Assembly: GCA_035705495.1 (NCBI GenBank)
Contig: DASSWB010000016.1
Location: forward strand, 1 to 32,479
Source of the DNA: DASSWB01 sp035705495
GTDB taxonomy: Bacteria > Bacteroidota > Bacteroidia > Flavobacteriales > Flavobacteriaceae
Direction: 5' to 3'
Length of the DNA stretch: 32,479 nucleotides
Shown here piece after piece: positions 24,138 to 32,373 of this stretch (position 1 is the stretch's first letter; every line of letters starts with the position of its first letter). The notes under the pieces are model-generated. The model saw nothing but the letters and a program-made list of their open reading frames with translations. It made no database searches and was not told the DNA's origin. A program made the position numbers and the translations under genes.

Positions 24138-25787
24138 CTATTGTAAAATTCTTCTCAGCAGTTGCTCCAATTGTCGCGCATTTTCAATATCCAAAGCCTG
24201 AATCTCGAAATTGTTTTGATAATTGCCAATGATTCCGTCTTCGTAATATTTGATTATTTTCTCCATGTAATTGGTATTTATAGAAACAAAAACTTTTTTG
24301 GAAGCGGTTTCAAAATTTATTGAAGCTGGATTTATATCCTTGGCATTAAATTCCCAAATCTTTTCTTTGCTCTTTTTTTCACCGATTTCCATGATCTTAA
24401 ATCTGAAAATATTGTCAGGTAAAATTTCAAAAGTTTGATTGAAGGCAGTTTTGTCTACAACCACATTGTGGATGTTCTCAATAAATTGCTGAAGTAAGGC
24501 GTCACGCGAATTGCTATATTGGGCTTCCTGATTTTCACAAAGTTGTATTATTTGCCTGAAGATATCTTCTATTATTATCGCATCTTCAACTTCCCCAACT
24601 TCAAGAATTAATTCATTGTGGTAGTTTTTTTGAACATCGTCAACCAAATGTTTTAAGTATTTTTTTCCGGCTTTCGTCTTCAATTCTATATGGACATTCT
24701 TGCTGCTAATATCATATTTTGTCAAATTTGGGTCTAAATCTTTTAAATTAAAAAAGAATGCCTCTTCTGAGCTTTTTGAAGCATTGCCAATTTGTTTTTT
24801 AAATTCAAGTATGCATTCCCCAGAAAAATTTTGGTCGTAACTGTTTTCACCCACGATGATTTTCTTGATTTTTTCATTGATCAAAGACAAACCCTGGGAA
24901 ATGGAATTAACTTTTGGGATCGTATTTTCAATTATTTTTTCTGAAAGTCGGCTCGCTTCTTTTAAAACCTTCTGAAGATCTCGCGCATTTTCTACGTTTT
25001 CGCAGTAAATTTCAATATTGTTGGTGTAACTTTTCTGTTCCCCATTAAGCGCATATTTTACGGTATTGAGTTTTCTACGGGTTTTAAAACTAACTAAGGA
25101 AACATCTCCTTTTATTTCCAATAAGAGCGAATTGGGATCAATATTGGCTAAATTGAAATTATAAACAGAATTATTCGACTTTTTGCCGGTACTTTGATTG
25201 ATTGTTAATTCGAGTCGCCCGGGATAATCCGGATTTGAATTAACCTGTTGTTCATAATTTCTGTCTTGCAATGCAACATTCTTTACGTTTTCTTTCAACC
25301 AATCTATATGTTGATCGAAGGTTGTTAAAGACAATCGCTTTTCTGTTATTTCAGCAGACAAAGGAATCAGAGACTTGAACAAATCCGCCAAAATCCTACC
25401 ATTATCAATATTGTCTGCAAAAACATTAATGGCATCCGTATATCCAATTTTTTGATTGTCCGTTGTTTTTTTAATCAATTTCTGATTTCTGTTCACCAAT
25501 AACTGAACCTGTATGATTTCTTTATTGGCGTATGCTTTTACAGTATTAATATCAATATCCGAAAGATTGAAGTTGTAAGATTCTTCCGTAACCTTCCCAT
25601 TTTTAATTGACGTGTTCGTAATTTTCACTTGTAGAACACCTGGTTCGATTTCCGAAACCGATTGGGAAATTTCTTCCTTTCCTGTTTCTACATTCTGAAG
25701 TTCTTTCGATAAATTTTCTACAACTGTTGAAAAATTCTGAGCATGGGAAATAGAGGTGAGCAAAAAAATAAATAGAAATTTTTTCAT
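24138..25787 (-). CDS. Secreted protein of four tandem ~135-residue repeats, unknown function
   Basis: A 549-residue protein with signal peptide MKKFLFIFLLTSISHA. The rest is four copies of one domain. The anchor motif (N/F)FNLxDIDPN appears at 72-81, 210-219, 345-354 and 479-488 (last copy EFNAKDINPA), giving spacings of 138, 135 and 134. After each anchor come two beta strands ending in a basic K-x-x-K-x-x-x segment, then a YxNxxEI strand and a helix of the ENAR-x-L type (DNGRILADLF, ENARDLQKVL, EDAIIIEDIF, ENARQLEQLL). I do not recognise the family. The copies are well diverged (the anchors are the most alike), so the duplication is old. It is probably periplasmic or surface-exposed. It converges with the LuxR gene. 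Confidence 0.8.
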   Translation of the reverse strand: MKKFLFIFLLTSISHAQNFSTVVENLSKELQNVETGKEEISQSVSEIEPGVLQVKITNTSIKNGKVTEESYNFNLSDIDINTVKAYANKEIIQVQLLVNRNQKLIKKTTDNQKIGYTDAINVFADNIDNGRILADLFKSLIPLSAEITEKRLSLTTFDQHIDWLKENVKNVALQDRNYEQQVNSNPDYPGRLELTINQSTGKKSNNSVYNFNLANIDPNSLLLEIKGDVSLVSFKTRRKLNTVKYALNGEQKSYTNNIEIYCENVENARDLQKVLKEASRLSEKIIENTIPKVNSISQGLSLINEKIKKIIVGENSYDQNFSGECILEFKKQIGNASKSSEEAFFFNLKDLDPNLTKYDISSKNVHIELKTKAGKKYLKHLVDDVQKNYHNELILEVGEVEDAIIIEDIFRQIIQLCENQEAQYSNSRDALLQQFIENIHNVVVDKTAFNQTFEILPDNIFRFKIMEIGEKKSKEKIWEFNAKDINPASINFETASKKVFVSINTNYMEKIIKYYEDGIIGNYQNNFEIQALDIENARQLEQLLRRILQ

Positions 25788-25845
25788 ATTAAAATCGAGA
25801 TTACAACCAGTTTATTTAATGCAATTGACTGTACCTAAACGAACA

Positions 25846-25856
25846 TGCGATTCGCA
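25846..25856. promoter_or_regulatory. Short palindrome in the gap upstream of the four-repeat gene
   Basis: TGCGA-T-TCGCA is a perfect 11-base palindrome in the otherwise AT-rich 292-base divergent gap between the four-repeat protein and dcp. It could be an operator for either gene. Otherwise the gap holds only the dcp promoter and an unsupported open frame. Confidence 0.2.
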
Positions 25857-26037
25857 AATAATTTTGAGCGGTCTTTCATTGTGGTGTTTTCAGAATATTC
25901 ATTTTGTTCTGTTAGGTTTAATGTAAAAATATATTCGATATTATTCTATTACAATACCCAGTTATGGGGAATTCTTCTGGATATGAAAAAATCAAATTCT
26001 ATAAGTATATACTTAAAATTCGAAAAAAAACTGCGGA

Positions 26038-26045
26038 TACTTTTG
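26038..26045 (+). promoter_or_regulatory. Candidate -7 element of dcp
   Basis: TACTTTTG matches TAnnTTTG exactly and lies 34 bases before the dcp start codon, giving a leader of about 25-30 bases. A -33 element is not obvious. Confidence 0.5.
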
Positions 26046-26079
26046 TATATTTAGACGGAATTTTTAGAATCGAAAAAAA

Positions 26080-28224
26080 ATGAATAGGACCTCAAATATT
26101 TTCGTGTTAATCCTAATCGGCGGATTGTACAGTTGCGCCAATATGGATGTCGAAAAACAACAGGCAAACCAGAAAAAAGTTATGGAAAACGAATTATTGG
26201 CAGAATGGACCGGTCCTTATTCCGGAGTTCCGGCCTTTGATAAAATGGAACTTTCATTGCTCCAACCTGCAATTGAAAAAGGAATGGAAATGCATCTTTC
26301 TGAAATTGAAAAAATTGCCAACAATCCCCAACCGGCGACTTTCGAAAACACGATTGTTGAGATGCAGAAATCCGGGGACGCACTGGATCGCGCTTTTACC
26401 TACTACGGAATCTACAGCAGCAACCTTTCTTCGGCCGAATTCAGAAAAATTCAAGAAGAATTGGCGCCTAAAATTTCAGATTATTCTTCGGAAATTTCCC
26501 AAAACGAAAATCTCTTCCGCAGAATAAAAACGATCTATGATAATTCATTGGAAAAACCACTTGCACCGCAAGCACAACGAACAGTCCAACTTATTTATGA
26601 GGATTTCGCCATGGACGGTGCCGGACTTAATGAAGCCGATAAAAAACGGTACGCCGAAATAAACAAGAAACTTTCAAAATTATACACGAGTTTTTCTAAC
26701 AATGTGCTTGCAGATGAAGAAAATTACGTTGTTTATTTTGACGATCACCAGTTAAGTGGTTTACCGGATTCGTTTATCAGATCAGCTGCACAGGCTGCTG
26801 AAGAGCGTGGCAGAAAAGGCAAATATGCGGTTTTGAATACACGATCATATATGGATCCGTTTTTGACTTTTTCGGATGAACGCGAACTAAGGGAAAAAGT
26901 ATGGAGGAATTATTATTCACGAGGCGACAACAATGACGAATTTGACAATAATGCAATCATCAAACAAATATTGGAACTTCGAGACGAACGTGTAGAATTA
27001 TTGGGTTTTGAAAATTATGCGCAATGGCGATTGCAAAACCGAATGGCAAAAACACCTGAAAAAGCAATGGAATTAATGCTTGAGGTGTGGCCAGCCGCTT
27101 TGGCACGCGTTAAAGAGGAAGTTTCGGATATGCAGGCAATTGCAGATGAAAAAGAAAAAAATATCCAAATTGAACCTTGGGACTATAGATATTATGCCGA
27201 GAAAGTCCGCAAACAAAAATATGATCTCGATAGCGAAGAAGTAAAGCAATATCTCGAACTCGGAAACCTTACGCAGGCTTTATTTTTTACTGCTGGAGAA
27301 TTGTTCAATTATGAATTTACACCAGTGGAAAATGTTCCTGTTTTTCATGAGGACGTGAAAGTTTGGGAGGTAAAAGATAAAATATCCGGTGATTTAATCG
27401 GACTCTGGTATTTGGATCCTTATGCGAGGAAAGGGAAACGTTCCGGTGCGTGGGCAACGCAATACAGAAGCTTTTCTGAACTTGAAGGCGCAAAACCAGT
27501 ATTGGCTTCCAATAATTCGAATTTTATCAAACCCGCCCCAGGACAACCCGTTTTGGTTTCTTGGGATGATGCGACGACTTTTTTTCATGAATTCGGGCAT
27601 GCTTTGCATTTTCTCTCCTCCAATGTCAAATATCCAAAGTTGAATGGTGGCGTACGTGATTACACTGAATTTCAATCGCAGTTATTGGAACGTTGGTTGT
27701 CAACCGATGCAGTTATCAATAAATTTTTACGTCATCATGAAACCGATGAACCGATGCCGAAAGAATTGGTGGAAAAAATCAAAAAAGCAGCTACTTTTAA
27801 TCAAGGATTTGAAACTACGGAATTTTTGGCATCCGCAATCATGGATATGAAATACCATACCACGGATCCAGAAAACATTGATCCCGATAAATTTGAAAAG
27901 GAGGAACTCGCAAAATTGGGAATGCCCGATGAAATTGTAATGCGTCACCGAACACCACACTTCGGACATGTATTTTCCGGTGAAGGATATGCTGCGGGCT
28001 ACTACGGATATTTGTGGGCAGATGTCCTGACTTCTGATGCGGCGGAAGCTTTTGCAGAAGCACCAAATGGATTTTACGATAACCAATTGGCCGAAAAACT
28101 GGTAAAATATCTTTTTGCTCCGCGTAACGCCATGGATCCAGCTGAAGCTTATAAATTGTTTAGGGGAAGAGATGCAAATATTGACGCCTTGATGCGTGAT
28201 AGAGGATTTCCCGTGAAGAAATAA
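26080..28224 (+). CDS. dcp: M3-family peptidyl-dipeptidase, lipoprotein (Dcp-like)
   Basis: A 714-residue zinc metallopeptidase of the M3 family that removes C-terminal dipeptides from oligopeptides. The N-terminus is a lipoprotein signal with lipobox LYSC (MNRTSNIFVLILIGGLYSCANMD), so it acts in the periplasm or at the outer membrane, unlike cytosolic E. coli Dcp. The zinc site is H503-E-F-G-H507, with the third ligand E530 in RDYTEFQSQ. Other family marks are the N-terminal GPYSGVPAFDKMEL, RDERVELLGFENYAQWRLQNRMAKTPE and the C-terminal HIFSGEGYAAGYYGYLWADVL type segment (here HVFSGEGYAAGYYGYLWADV). The length is close to other Dcp proteins. It is followed after 31 bases by the HipA-like gene on the same strand. 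Confidence 0.94.
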   Translation: MNRTSNIFVLILIGGLYSCANMDVEKQQANQKKVMENELLAEWTGPYSGVPAFDKMELSLLQPAIEKGMEMHLSEIEKIANNPQPATFENTIVEMQKSGDALDRAFTYYGIYSSNLSSAEFRKIQEELAPKISDYSSEISQNENLFRRIKTIYDNSLEKPLAPQAQRTVQLIYEDFAMDGAGLNEADKKRYAEINKKLSKLYTSFSNNVLADEENYVVYFDDHQLSGLPDSFIRSAAQAAEERGRKGKYAVLNTRSYMDPFLTFSDERELREKVWRNYYSRGDNNDEFDNNAIIKQILELRDERVELLGFENYAQWRLQNRMAKTPEKAMELMLEVWPAALARVKEEVSDMQAIADEKEKNIQIEPWDYRYYAEKVRKQKYDLDSEEVKQYLELGNLTQALFFTAGELFNYEFTPVENVPVFHEDVKVWEVKDKISGDLIGLWYLDPYARKGKRSGAWATQYRSFSELEGAKPVLASNNSNFIKPAPGQPVLVSWDDATTFFHEFGHALHFLSSNVKYPKLNGGVRDYTEFQSQLLERWLSTDAVINKFLRHHETDEPMPKELVEKIKKAATFNQGFETTEFLASAIMDMKYHTTDPENIDPDKFEKEELAKLGMPDEIVMRHRTPHFGHVFSGEGYAAGYYGYLWADVLTSDAAEAFAEAPNGFYDNQLAEKLVKYLFAPRNAMDPAEAYKLFRGRDANIDALMRDRGFPVKK

Positions 28225-28255
28225 ATGCTGTGCAGCTAGTTTTTCAATTTAAAAA

Positions 28256-29050
28256 ATGAACAACATTTTAGAACTACGGACTGTCATGGTCACTAGATAC
28301 ATCACTCCTTTACGCGAAGGTGGATCACTTCCGGCTTTGGCGGAAGCTGATGACGATTTCAAATATGTTTTGAAATTCAAAGGTGCAGGCCACGGTGTAA
28401 AAGCTTTGATTGCCGAGTTATTGGGTGGAGAAATTGCTCGAGCTTTGGGATTGAAAGTTCCCGAACTTGTTTTTGCAAATTTGGACGAAGCTTTTGGAAG
28501 AACCGAAGCCGATGAAGAAATCCAAGATCTTTTACAAGGAAGTCAGGGTTTGAATTTAGCTTTGCATTTTCTTTCGGGCGCCATTAACTTTGATCCTGTG
28601 GTGACTGTTGTGGATTCAACACTTGCTTCAAAAATCGTTTGGCTGGATGCTTTTATTACCAATGTTGATCGGACTTTCAGAAATACAAATATGCTGATTT
28701 GGAACCGAGAACTTTGGCTAATAGACCACGGGGCATCGTTTTATTTTCATCATTCTTGGGTCAATATGGAGAAAGGTTCAAAAACACCTTTTTCGTTTAT
28801 AAAAGACCACGTTTTATTACCACAAGCTTCTCAATTAGAGGAAGTAGACAAAGAATTTAAACAAATTTTATCCGAAGAAAAACTGAGAGAACTTATTAAC
28901 TTAATTCCTACTGAATGGCTTCAATGGGAAGTTTCAGAAGAAACGCCTGAAGAAATCAAAGAAATATATTTCCAATTTTTAACGACCCGATTAAATCATT
29001 CCGAAATCTTTATAAAAGAAGCTCAAAATGCAAGACAAACACTTATATGA
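28256..29050 (+). CDS. Short HipA-like kinase
   Basis: A 264-residue protein of the HipA-like kinase group, much shorter than classical HipA (about 440). The N-terminal region has YVLKFKGAGHGVKALIAELLGGEIARALGLKVPELV, with K40 as the likely ATP-binding lysine. The catalytic loop is FITNVDRTFRNTNMLIW, with Asp138 and Asn143/Asn145. The metal-binding segment is LWLIDHGASFYFHHSW, with Asp157. These residues are intact, so it could be an active Ser/Thr kinase. It lacks the HipB antitoxin gene. Its last 23 bases overlap the DUF3037 gene, a pairing I know from other bacteria. The substrate is unknown. Confidence 0.88.
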   Translation: MNNILELRTVMVTRYITPLREGGSLPALAEADDDFKYVLKFKGAGHGVKALIAELLGGEIARALGLKVPELVFANLDEAFGRTEADEEIQDLLQGSQGLNLALHFLSGAINFDPVVTVVDSTLASKIVWLDAFITNVDRTFRNTNMLIWNRELWLIDHGASFYFHHSWVNMEKGSKTPFSFIKDHVLLPQASQLEEVDKEFKQILSEEKLRELINLIPTEWLQWEVSEETPEEIKEIYFQFLTTRLNHSEIFIKEAQNARQTLI

Positions 29051-29411
29051 ATACGCCGTGATTCGTGTTTTGCCAAGGGTGGAGCGCGAAGAATTTCTGA
29101 ATGTGGGAATCGTTCTTTTTTGTAAAAGGAAAAAGTATTTGAAAATGCGCTACAAATTGGATGTTGGAAAACTCCAATCTCTTTGCACCGACTGTGACGT
29201 AGAGCAAATTGAATTAAATTTAAAATCCTTCGAAAAAATCGCAAATGCCGATAAAGATGGTGGTCCAATTGCACAATTAGATTCCGCGGAACGTTTTAGA
29301 TGGCTTACCGCAATCCGCAGTTCGGTTATTCAAACTTCCCGCCCACATCCGGGTTTGTGCAATGAACTGGATAATACCCTAGACAGGTTGTTTTCTGAAT
29401 TGGTGTTGTGA
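29028..29411 (+). CDS. DUF3037 protein
   Basis: A 127-residue protein with the DUF3037 pattern: YEYAVIRVLPRVEREEFLNVGIVLFCKRKKYL at the start, and a C-terminal RFRWLTAIRSSVIQTSRPHPGLCNELDNTLDRLFSELV. No signal peptide or membrane helix. It overlaps the HipA-like kinase gene by 23 bases in another frame, so the two are translationally coupled; the partner is therefore its most likely functional link, as regulator or substrate. The start at 29028 is the first ATG and fits the family N-terminus. Confidence 0.88.
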   Translation: MQDKHLYEYAVIRVLPRVEREEFLNVGIVLFCKRKKYLKMRYKLDVGKLQSLCTDCDVEQIELNLKSFEKIANADKDGGPIAQLDSAERFRWLTAIRSSVIQTSRPHPGLCNELDNTLDRLFSELVL

Positions 29412-29414
29412 TTG

Positions 29415-29570
29415 TAGATGTGAGATGTGAGATTCTAGATGCTAGATGCTAGATTCTAGACACTAGACACTAGACGTTATACATTATACATTATACATTA
29501 TACATTATACATTCTAGATGCTAGACACTAGACGTTATACCTATTACATTATACATTGGTATTTGGTATA
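29415..29570. repeat. Intergenic array of 22 heptamers filling a convergent gap
   Basis: Starting three bases after the DUF3037 stop and ending ten bases before the ligA stop, the whole gap is made of 7-mers. The series runs TAGATGT, GAGATGT, GAGATTC, TAGATGC twice, TAGATTC, TAGACAC twice and TAGACGT, then TATACAT five times. A 2-base insert (TC) follows, then TAGATGC, TAGACAC, TAGACGT, TATACCT, ATTACAT, TATACAT, TGGTATT and TGGTATA. The order TAGATGC, TAGACAC, TAGACGT, TATACxT appears twice, suggesting a segmental duplication on top of single-unit expansion. It encodes no supported protein. Confidence 0.85.
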
Positions 29571-29580
29571 CAGAAATTGT

Positions 29581-31584
29581 TCATTCTTTATTAACCATCC
29601 CCAAAAACTCATCCTCAGAAATAATCGGTATTCCCAAGCTTTCTGCTTTCGCCAATTTACTCGGACCCATATTTTCCCCTGCAACAACGTAAGTGGTTTT
29701 TGAAGAAATGGAACCGGAAACTTTTCCACCATTGTCCTCGATTAATTTTTTAAGTTCGTTTCGCGAGACTTTTTCAAAAACACCCGAAACCACAAATGTT
29801 TGGGCTTCCAAAATATTAGTTTGATTCGCCAATTTATCAGCCGAAATTTCCAATTGAACCCCGTAATCTTTCAACCGCTGAACCGCCAACCGATTTTCTT
29901 CAACTTGAAAAAATTCAACAACACTCTGTGCGATTCGTGTTCCAATTTCATCTACCGCTTCCAATTCTTCCGCAGAAGCGTTTTCAATGGCTTCAATACT
30001 TTTAAAATGTTTGGCCAGTTTCTTTGCCACTGTTTCTCCCACATATCTTATTCCGAGGGCAAAAAGTACACGTTCAAATGCAATTTCTTTGGATTTTTCT
30101 ATCCCAGAAATAATGTTGTCTGCCGACTTTTCCGCCATTCGTTCCAAAGGCAAAATATCTTCTTTTTTCAATTCATATAAATCCGCATAATTTCCAATCA
30201 GATTATTGTTGACGAACAAAGCAATTGTTTCGCCACCCAAACCTTCAATATCCATTGCTTTTCTGGAAATATAATGCTGAATCCGACCAATAATCTGCGT
30301 GGGACAACCATTCGCATTTGGACAATAATGTTGCGCTTCGCCTTCAGTCCGCACCAATTCCGTTTCACACTCTGGACAATGCGTGATGTATTTCGTCTCC
30401 TCGGAATTCGGATTTCTTTTTGTAAAATCGACCCCAATAATCTTCGGAATAATCTCCCCTCCTTTTTCCACATAAACCGAATCGCCTTCCCGCACATCCA
30501 ACTTCTGAATCTGATCTGCATTGTGCAAAGAAGCCCGTTTTACAATCGTTCCGCCCAATTGAACGGGTTCCAAATTGGCAACTGGCGTTATCGCGCCAGT
30601 TCGTCCCACTTGATACGTAATTTTATGTAAAACCGTGGAAACTTGCTCGGCCTTAAATTTATAAGCCATTGCCCAGCGCGGTGATTTGGCGGTGTTTCCC
30701 AATTCTTCTTGCTGGTGAAAATCATTTACTTTAATAACAACACCATCGGTTTCATAAGGTAAATCGTGCCTGTGCACATCCCAATAATCAACGAATTCGC
30801 GTACTTCCTCAATACTTTTCGCCAATCTTGCTTCATTGGGCACTTTAAAACCCCATTTCCGCGCTTTTTCCAAACTTTCAAATTGGGTTTTTATACCAAG
30901 ATTCGAACCCGTAATATTGTACAACAGACACTCCAACGGACGTTTGGCGACTTCAGAACTGTCTTGTAATTTCAGACTTCCCGAAGCTGTATTTCGCGGA
31001 TTTGCATACGGCTCCTCACCTGCTTCCACTCTTTCCGCATTCAGATGCGCAAAACCTTTGTAAGGCAAAACAATCTCCCCACGGATTTCGAATTTCTCAG
31101 GATGATCATTGTTTTTTAACTTTAAAGGAACCGATTTTATGGTCCGCACATTGTTGCTCACATCGTCTCCTTGAAATCCGTCGCCACGGGTCACGGCTCT
31201 TTTAAAAACGCCATTCTCGTACAAAAGACTGATGGAAGCGCCGTCATATTTCAACTCACAAACATATTCAACTTTGCCATCCACCATTTTCATAATCCGC
31301 TTTTCCCAATCTTCCAAATCTTCCTTGGAATAGGAATTAGACAAAGAATACATTCTATGTTCGTGCTGAACCGTTTCAAAATTTTTCGTCACCGCTCCTC
31401 CAACCCGCAATGTTGGGGAATTTTCATCCAAAAATTCAGGATGCTTTTCCTCCAATTCCTGAAGTTCCTTGAGTTTTGTATCAAACTCATAATCAGAAAT
31501 TTCCGGTTTATCCAGAATATAATAATTGTAATTGTGTTGGTGCAATTCCTCGCGAAGTTGCTTTATTTTTTCTTCGGTGTTCAT
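29581..31584 (-). CDS. ligA: NAD-dependent DNA ligase LigA
   Basis: A 667-residue enzyme that seals nicks in DNA during replication and repair, using NAD+. Domain order: Ia domain (YYILDKPEISDYEFDTKLKEL), adenylation domain with nucleophile K112 in CELKYDGAS and GDGFQGDDVSNNVRTIKSVP, OB fold (YQVGRTGAITPVANLEPVQLGGTIVKRASLHN), Cys4 zinc finger (CPECE ... HYCPNANGC), helix-hairpin-helix domain (about 430-580) and a C-terminal BRCT domain (TFVVSGVFEKVSRNELKKLIEDNGGKVSGSISSKTTYVVAGENMGPSKLAKAESLGIPIISEDEFL). The length is typical. It directly follows the VOC gene, whose stop codon abuts its start codon. Confidence 0.97.
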   Translation of the reverse strand: MNTEEKIKQLREELHQHNYNYYILDKPEISDYEFDTKLKELQELEEKHPEFLDENSPTLRVGGAVTKNFETVQHEHRMYSLSNSYSKEDLEDWEKRIMKMVDGKVEYVCELKYDGASISLLYENGVFKRAVTRGDGFQGDDVSNNVRTIKSVPLKLKNNDHPEKFEIRGEIVLPYKGFAHLNAERVEAGEEPYANPRNTASGSLKLQDSSEVAKRPLECLLYNITGSNLGIKTQFESLEKARKWGFKVPNEARLAKSIEEVREFVDYWDVHRHDLPYETDGVVIKVNDFHQQEELGNTAKSPRWAMAYKFKAEQVSTVLHKITYQVGRTGAITPVANLEPVQLGGTIVKRASLHNADQIQKLDVREGDSVYVEKGGEIIPKIIGVDFTKRNPNSEETKYITHCPECETELVRTEGEAQHYCPNANGCPTQIIGRIQHYISRKAMDIEGLGGETIALFVNNNLIGNYADLYELKKEDILPLERMAEKSADNIISGIEKSKEIAFERVLFALGIRYVGETVAKKLAKHFKSIEAIENASAEELEAVDEIGTRIAQSVVEFFQVEENRLAVQRLKDYGVQLEISADKLANQTNILEAQTFVVSGVFEKVSRNELKKLIEDNGGKVSGSISSKTTYVVAGENMGPSKLAKAESLGIPIISEDEFLGMVNKE

Positions 31585-32253
31585 TTATTTTCTTTCTTTC
31601 AGCTCATCTTCTTCAAAAATAAGCGGATATTTTTTATTCCGATGTACAATATCAGTTATAAATTCCGAAGCAAAAGCCTTATCATTCATCGGAATCCAAT
31701 CTTTTTGATTTTTATCAATTACAATAAACAATCCTTCTTCATCACCCGTTGCACAAAACCGTTCATAATCACCGGTGAATTTTTCCAATCCGGTTTTCTG
31801 ATTTAAAAAATCAAATACATTTTTCACATTATTTGTTGCGAGCCCGATTTCTGCGATACCGACGAGGCTTTTTCCTGAAAATTCCTCGGATTGCGACGGA
31901 AAAAAATGTCGGCGGGAAATAAATTCCATTACATTTTTATCAGCGTCATAAAAATAAATGGATTTTGCTTTCCACGCAGGAAAATCGACAATTTCTTCCT
32001 CCGCGTTTTTTAAAATTAAAACCCGTTGCTTCAGCCATTGCAATGCCTTCATTTCTTGCTGCGCTGGAATATGAAATGCAATATGATAAGGTGTTGCACC
32101 TTTTTTCTGCCGAATTTTTAAAACGGAAAAACCGATTTGTATTTCAATTTCTTCTTCTGAAGTTTGTTTTACAGGCAGCCGAAGCACTTCAGAATAAAAC
32201 CGCTTCTGTGCTGGAAGCTTCTCAGTGTAAATTTTCAAACAATCAATTCTCAT
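31585..32253 (-). CDS. Tandem VOC (glyoxalase/dioxygenase-fold) domain protein
   Basis: A 222-residue protein starting at the ATG at 32253 (MRIDCLKIYTEKLPAQKRFYSEVL). An upstream in-frame ATG at 32364 would read through the palindromic repeat element and is rejected. Two VOC modules are visible. The first spans about 1-125, with KIYTEKLPAQKRFYSEVLRLPV, ATPYHIAFHIP and KSIYFYDADKNVMEFISR. The second spans about 130-222, starting SLVGIAEIGLATNNVKNVFDFLNQKTGL and containing GLFIVIDKNQKDWIP. VOC proteins use metal-dependent chemistry on varied small substrates, including glyoxalase I and extradiol dioxygenases. The His and Glu positions seen here (HIAF, MEF) leave the exact reaction open. The gene abuts ligA with no gap. 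Confidence 0.82.
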   Translation of the reverse strand: MRIDCLKIYTEKLPAQKRFYSEVLRLPVKQTSEEEIEIQIGFSVLKIRQKKGATPYHIAFHIPAQQEMKALQWLKQRVLILKNAEEEIVDFPAWKAKSIYFYDADKNVMEFISRRHFFPSQSEEFSGKSLVGIAEIGLATNNVKNVFDFLNQKTGLEKFTGDYERFCATGDEEGLFIVIDKNQKDWIPMNDKAFASEFITDIVHRNKKYPLIFEEDELKERK

Positions 32254-32291
32254 TTTTTTCGCTTTTAAAAAACTTGTTTTTAATGCTCCTT

Positions 32292-32361
32292 CAAGGTCTT
32301 CGAGGCCTTTTAGGCGTTTCCGATGCATTCTTTTCAAGCCTACAAGGTTTTGGAGACCTTG
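32292..32361. repeat. Symmetric pair of REP-like palindromic units
   Basis: Two 24-base units in opposite orientation (32292-32315 and 32338-32361) agree at 19 of 24 positions when one is reverse-complemented. They share CAAGGTCT at one end and TAGGC at the other. Each folds on itself: AAGGTCT-tcg-AGGCCTT in the first, CAAGGT / ACCTTG in the second. The 22-base spacer is centred on ATGCAT. The layout resembles a bacterial interspersed mosaic element built from two REP sequences. It sits in the gap between prmC and the VOC gene, so it would be transcribed on the minus strand. Confidence 0.65.
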
Positions 32362-32373
32362 CAAACCCCTTGA

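Noticed and set aside
25845..26054. A 69-codon plus-strand open frame upstream of dcp
   Set aside because: It contains the dcp -7 element near its end, has no recognisable motif, and its composition (Ile, Phe, Tyr, Leu) is what AT-rich DNA gives by chance.
32254..32364. N-terminal extension of the VOC protein to an upstream ATG at 32364
   Set aside because: The extra 37 codons translate the REP-like palindromic element; the VOC fold begins at the ATG at 32253.
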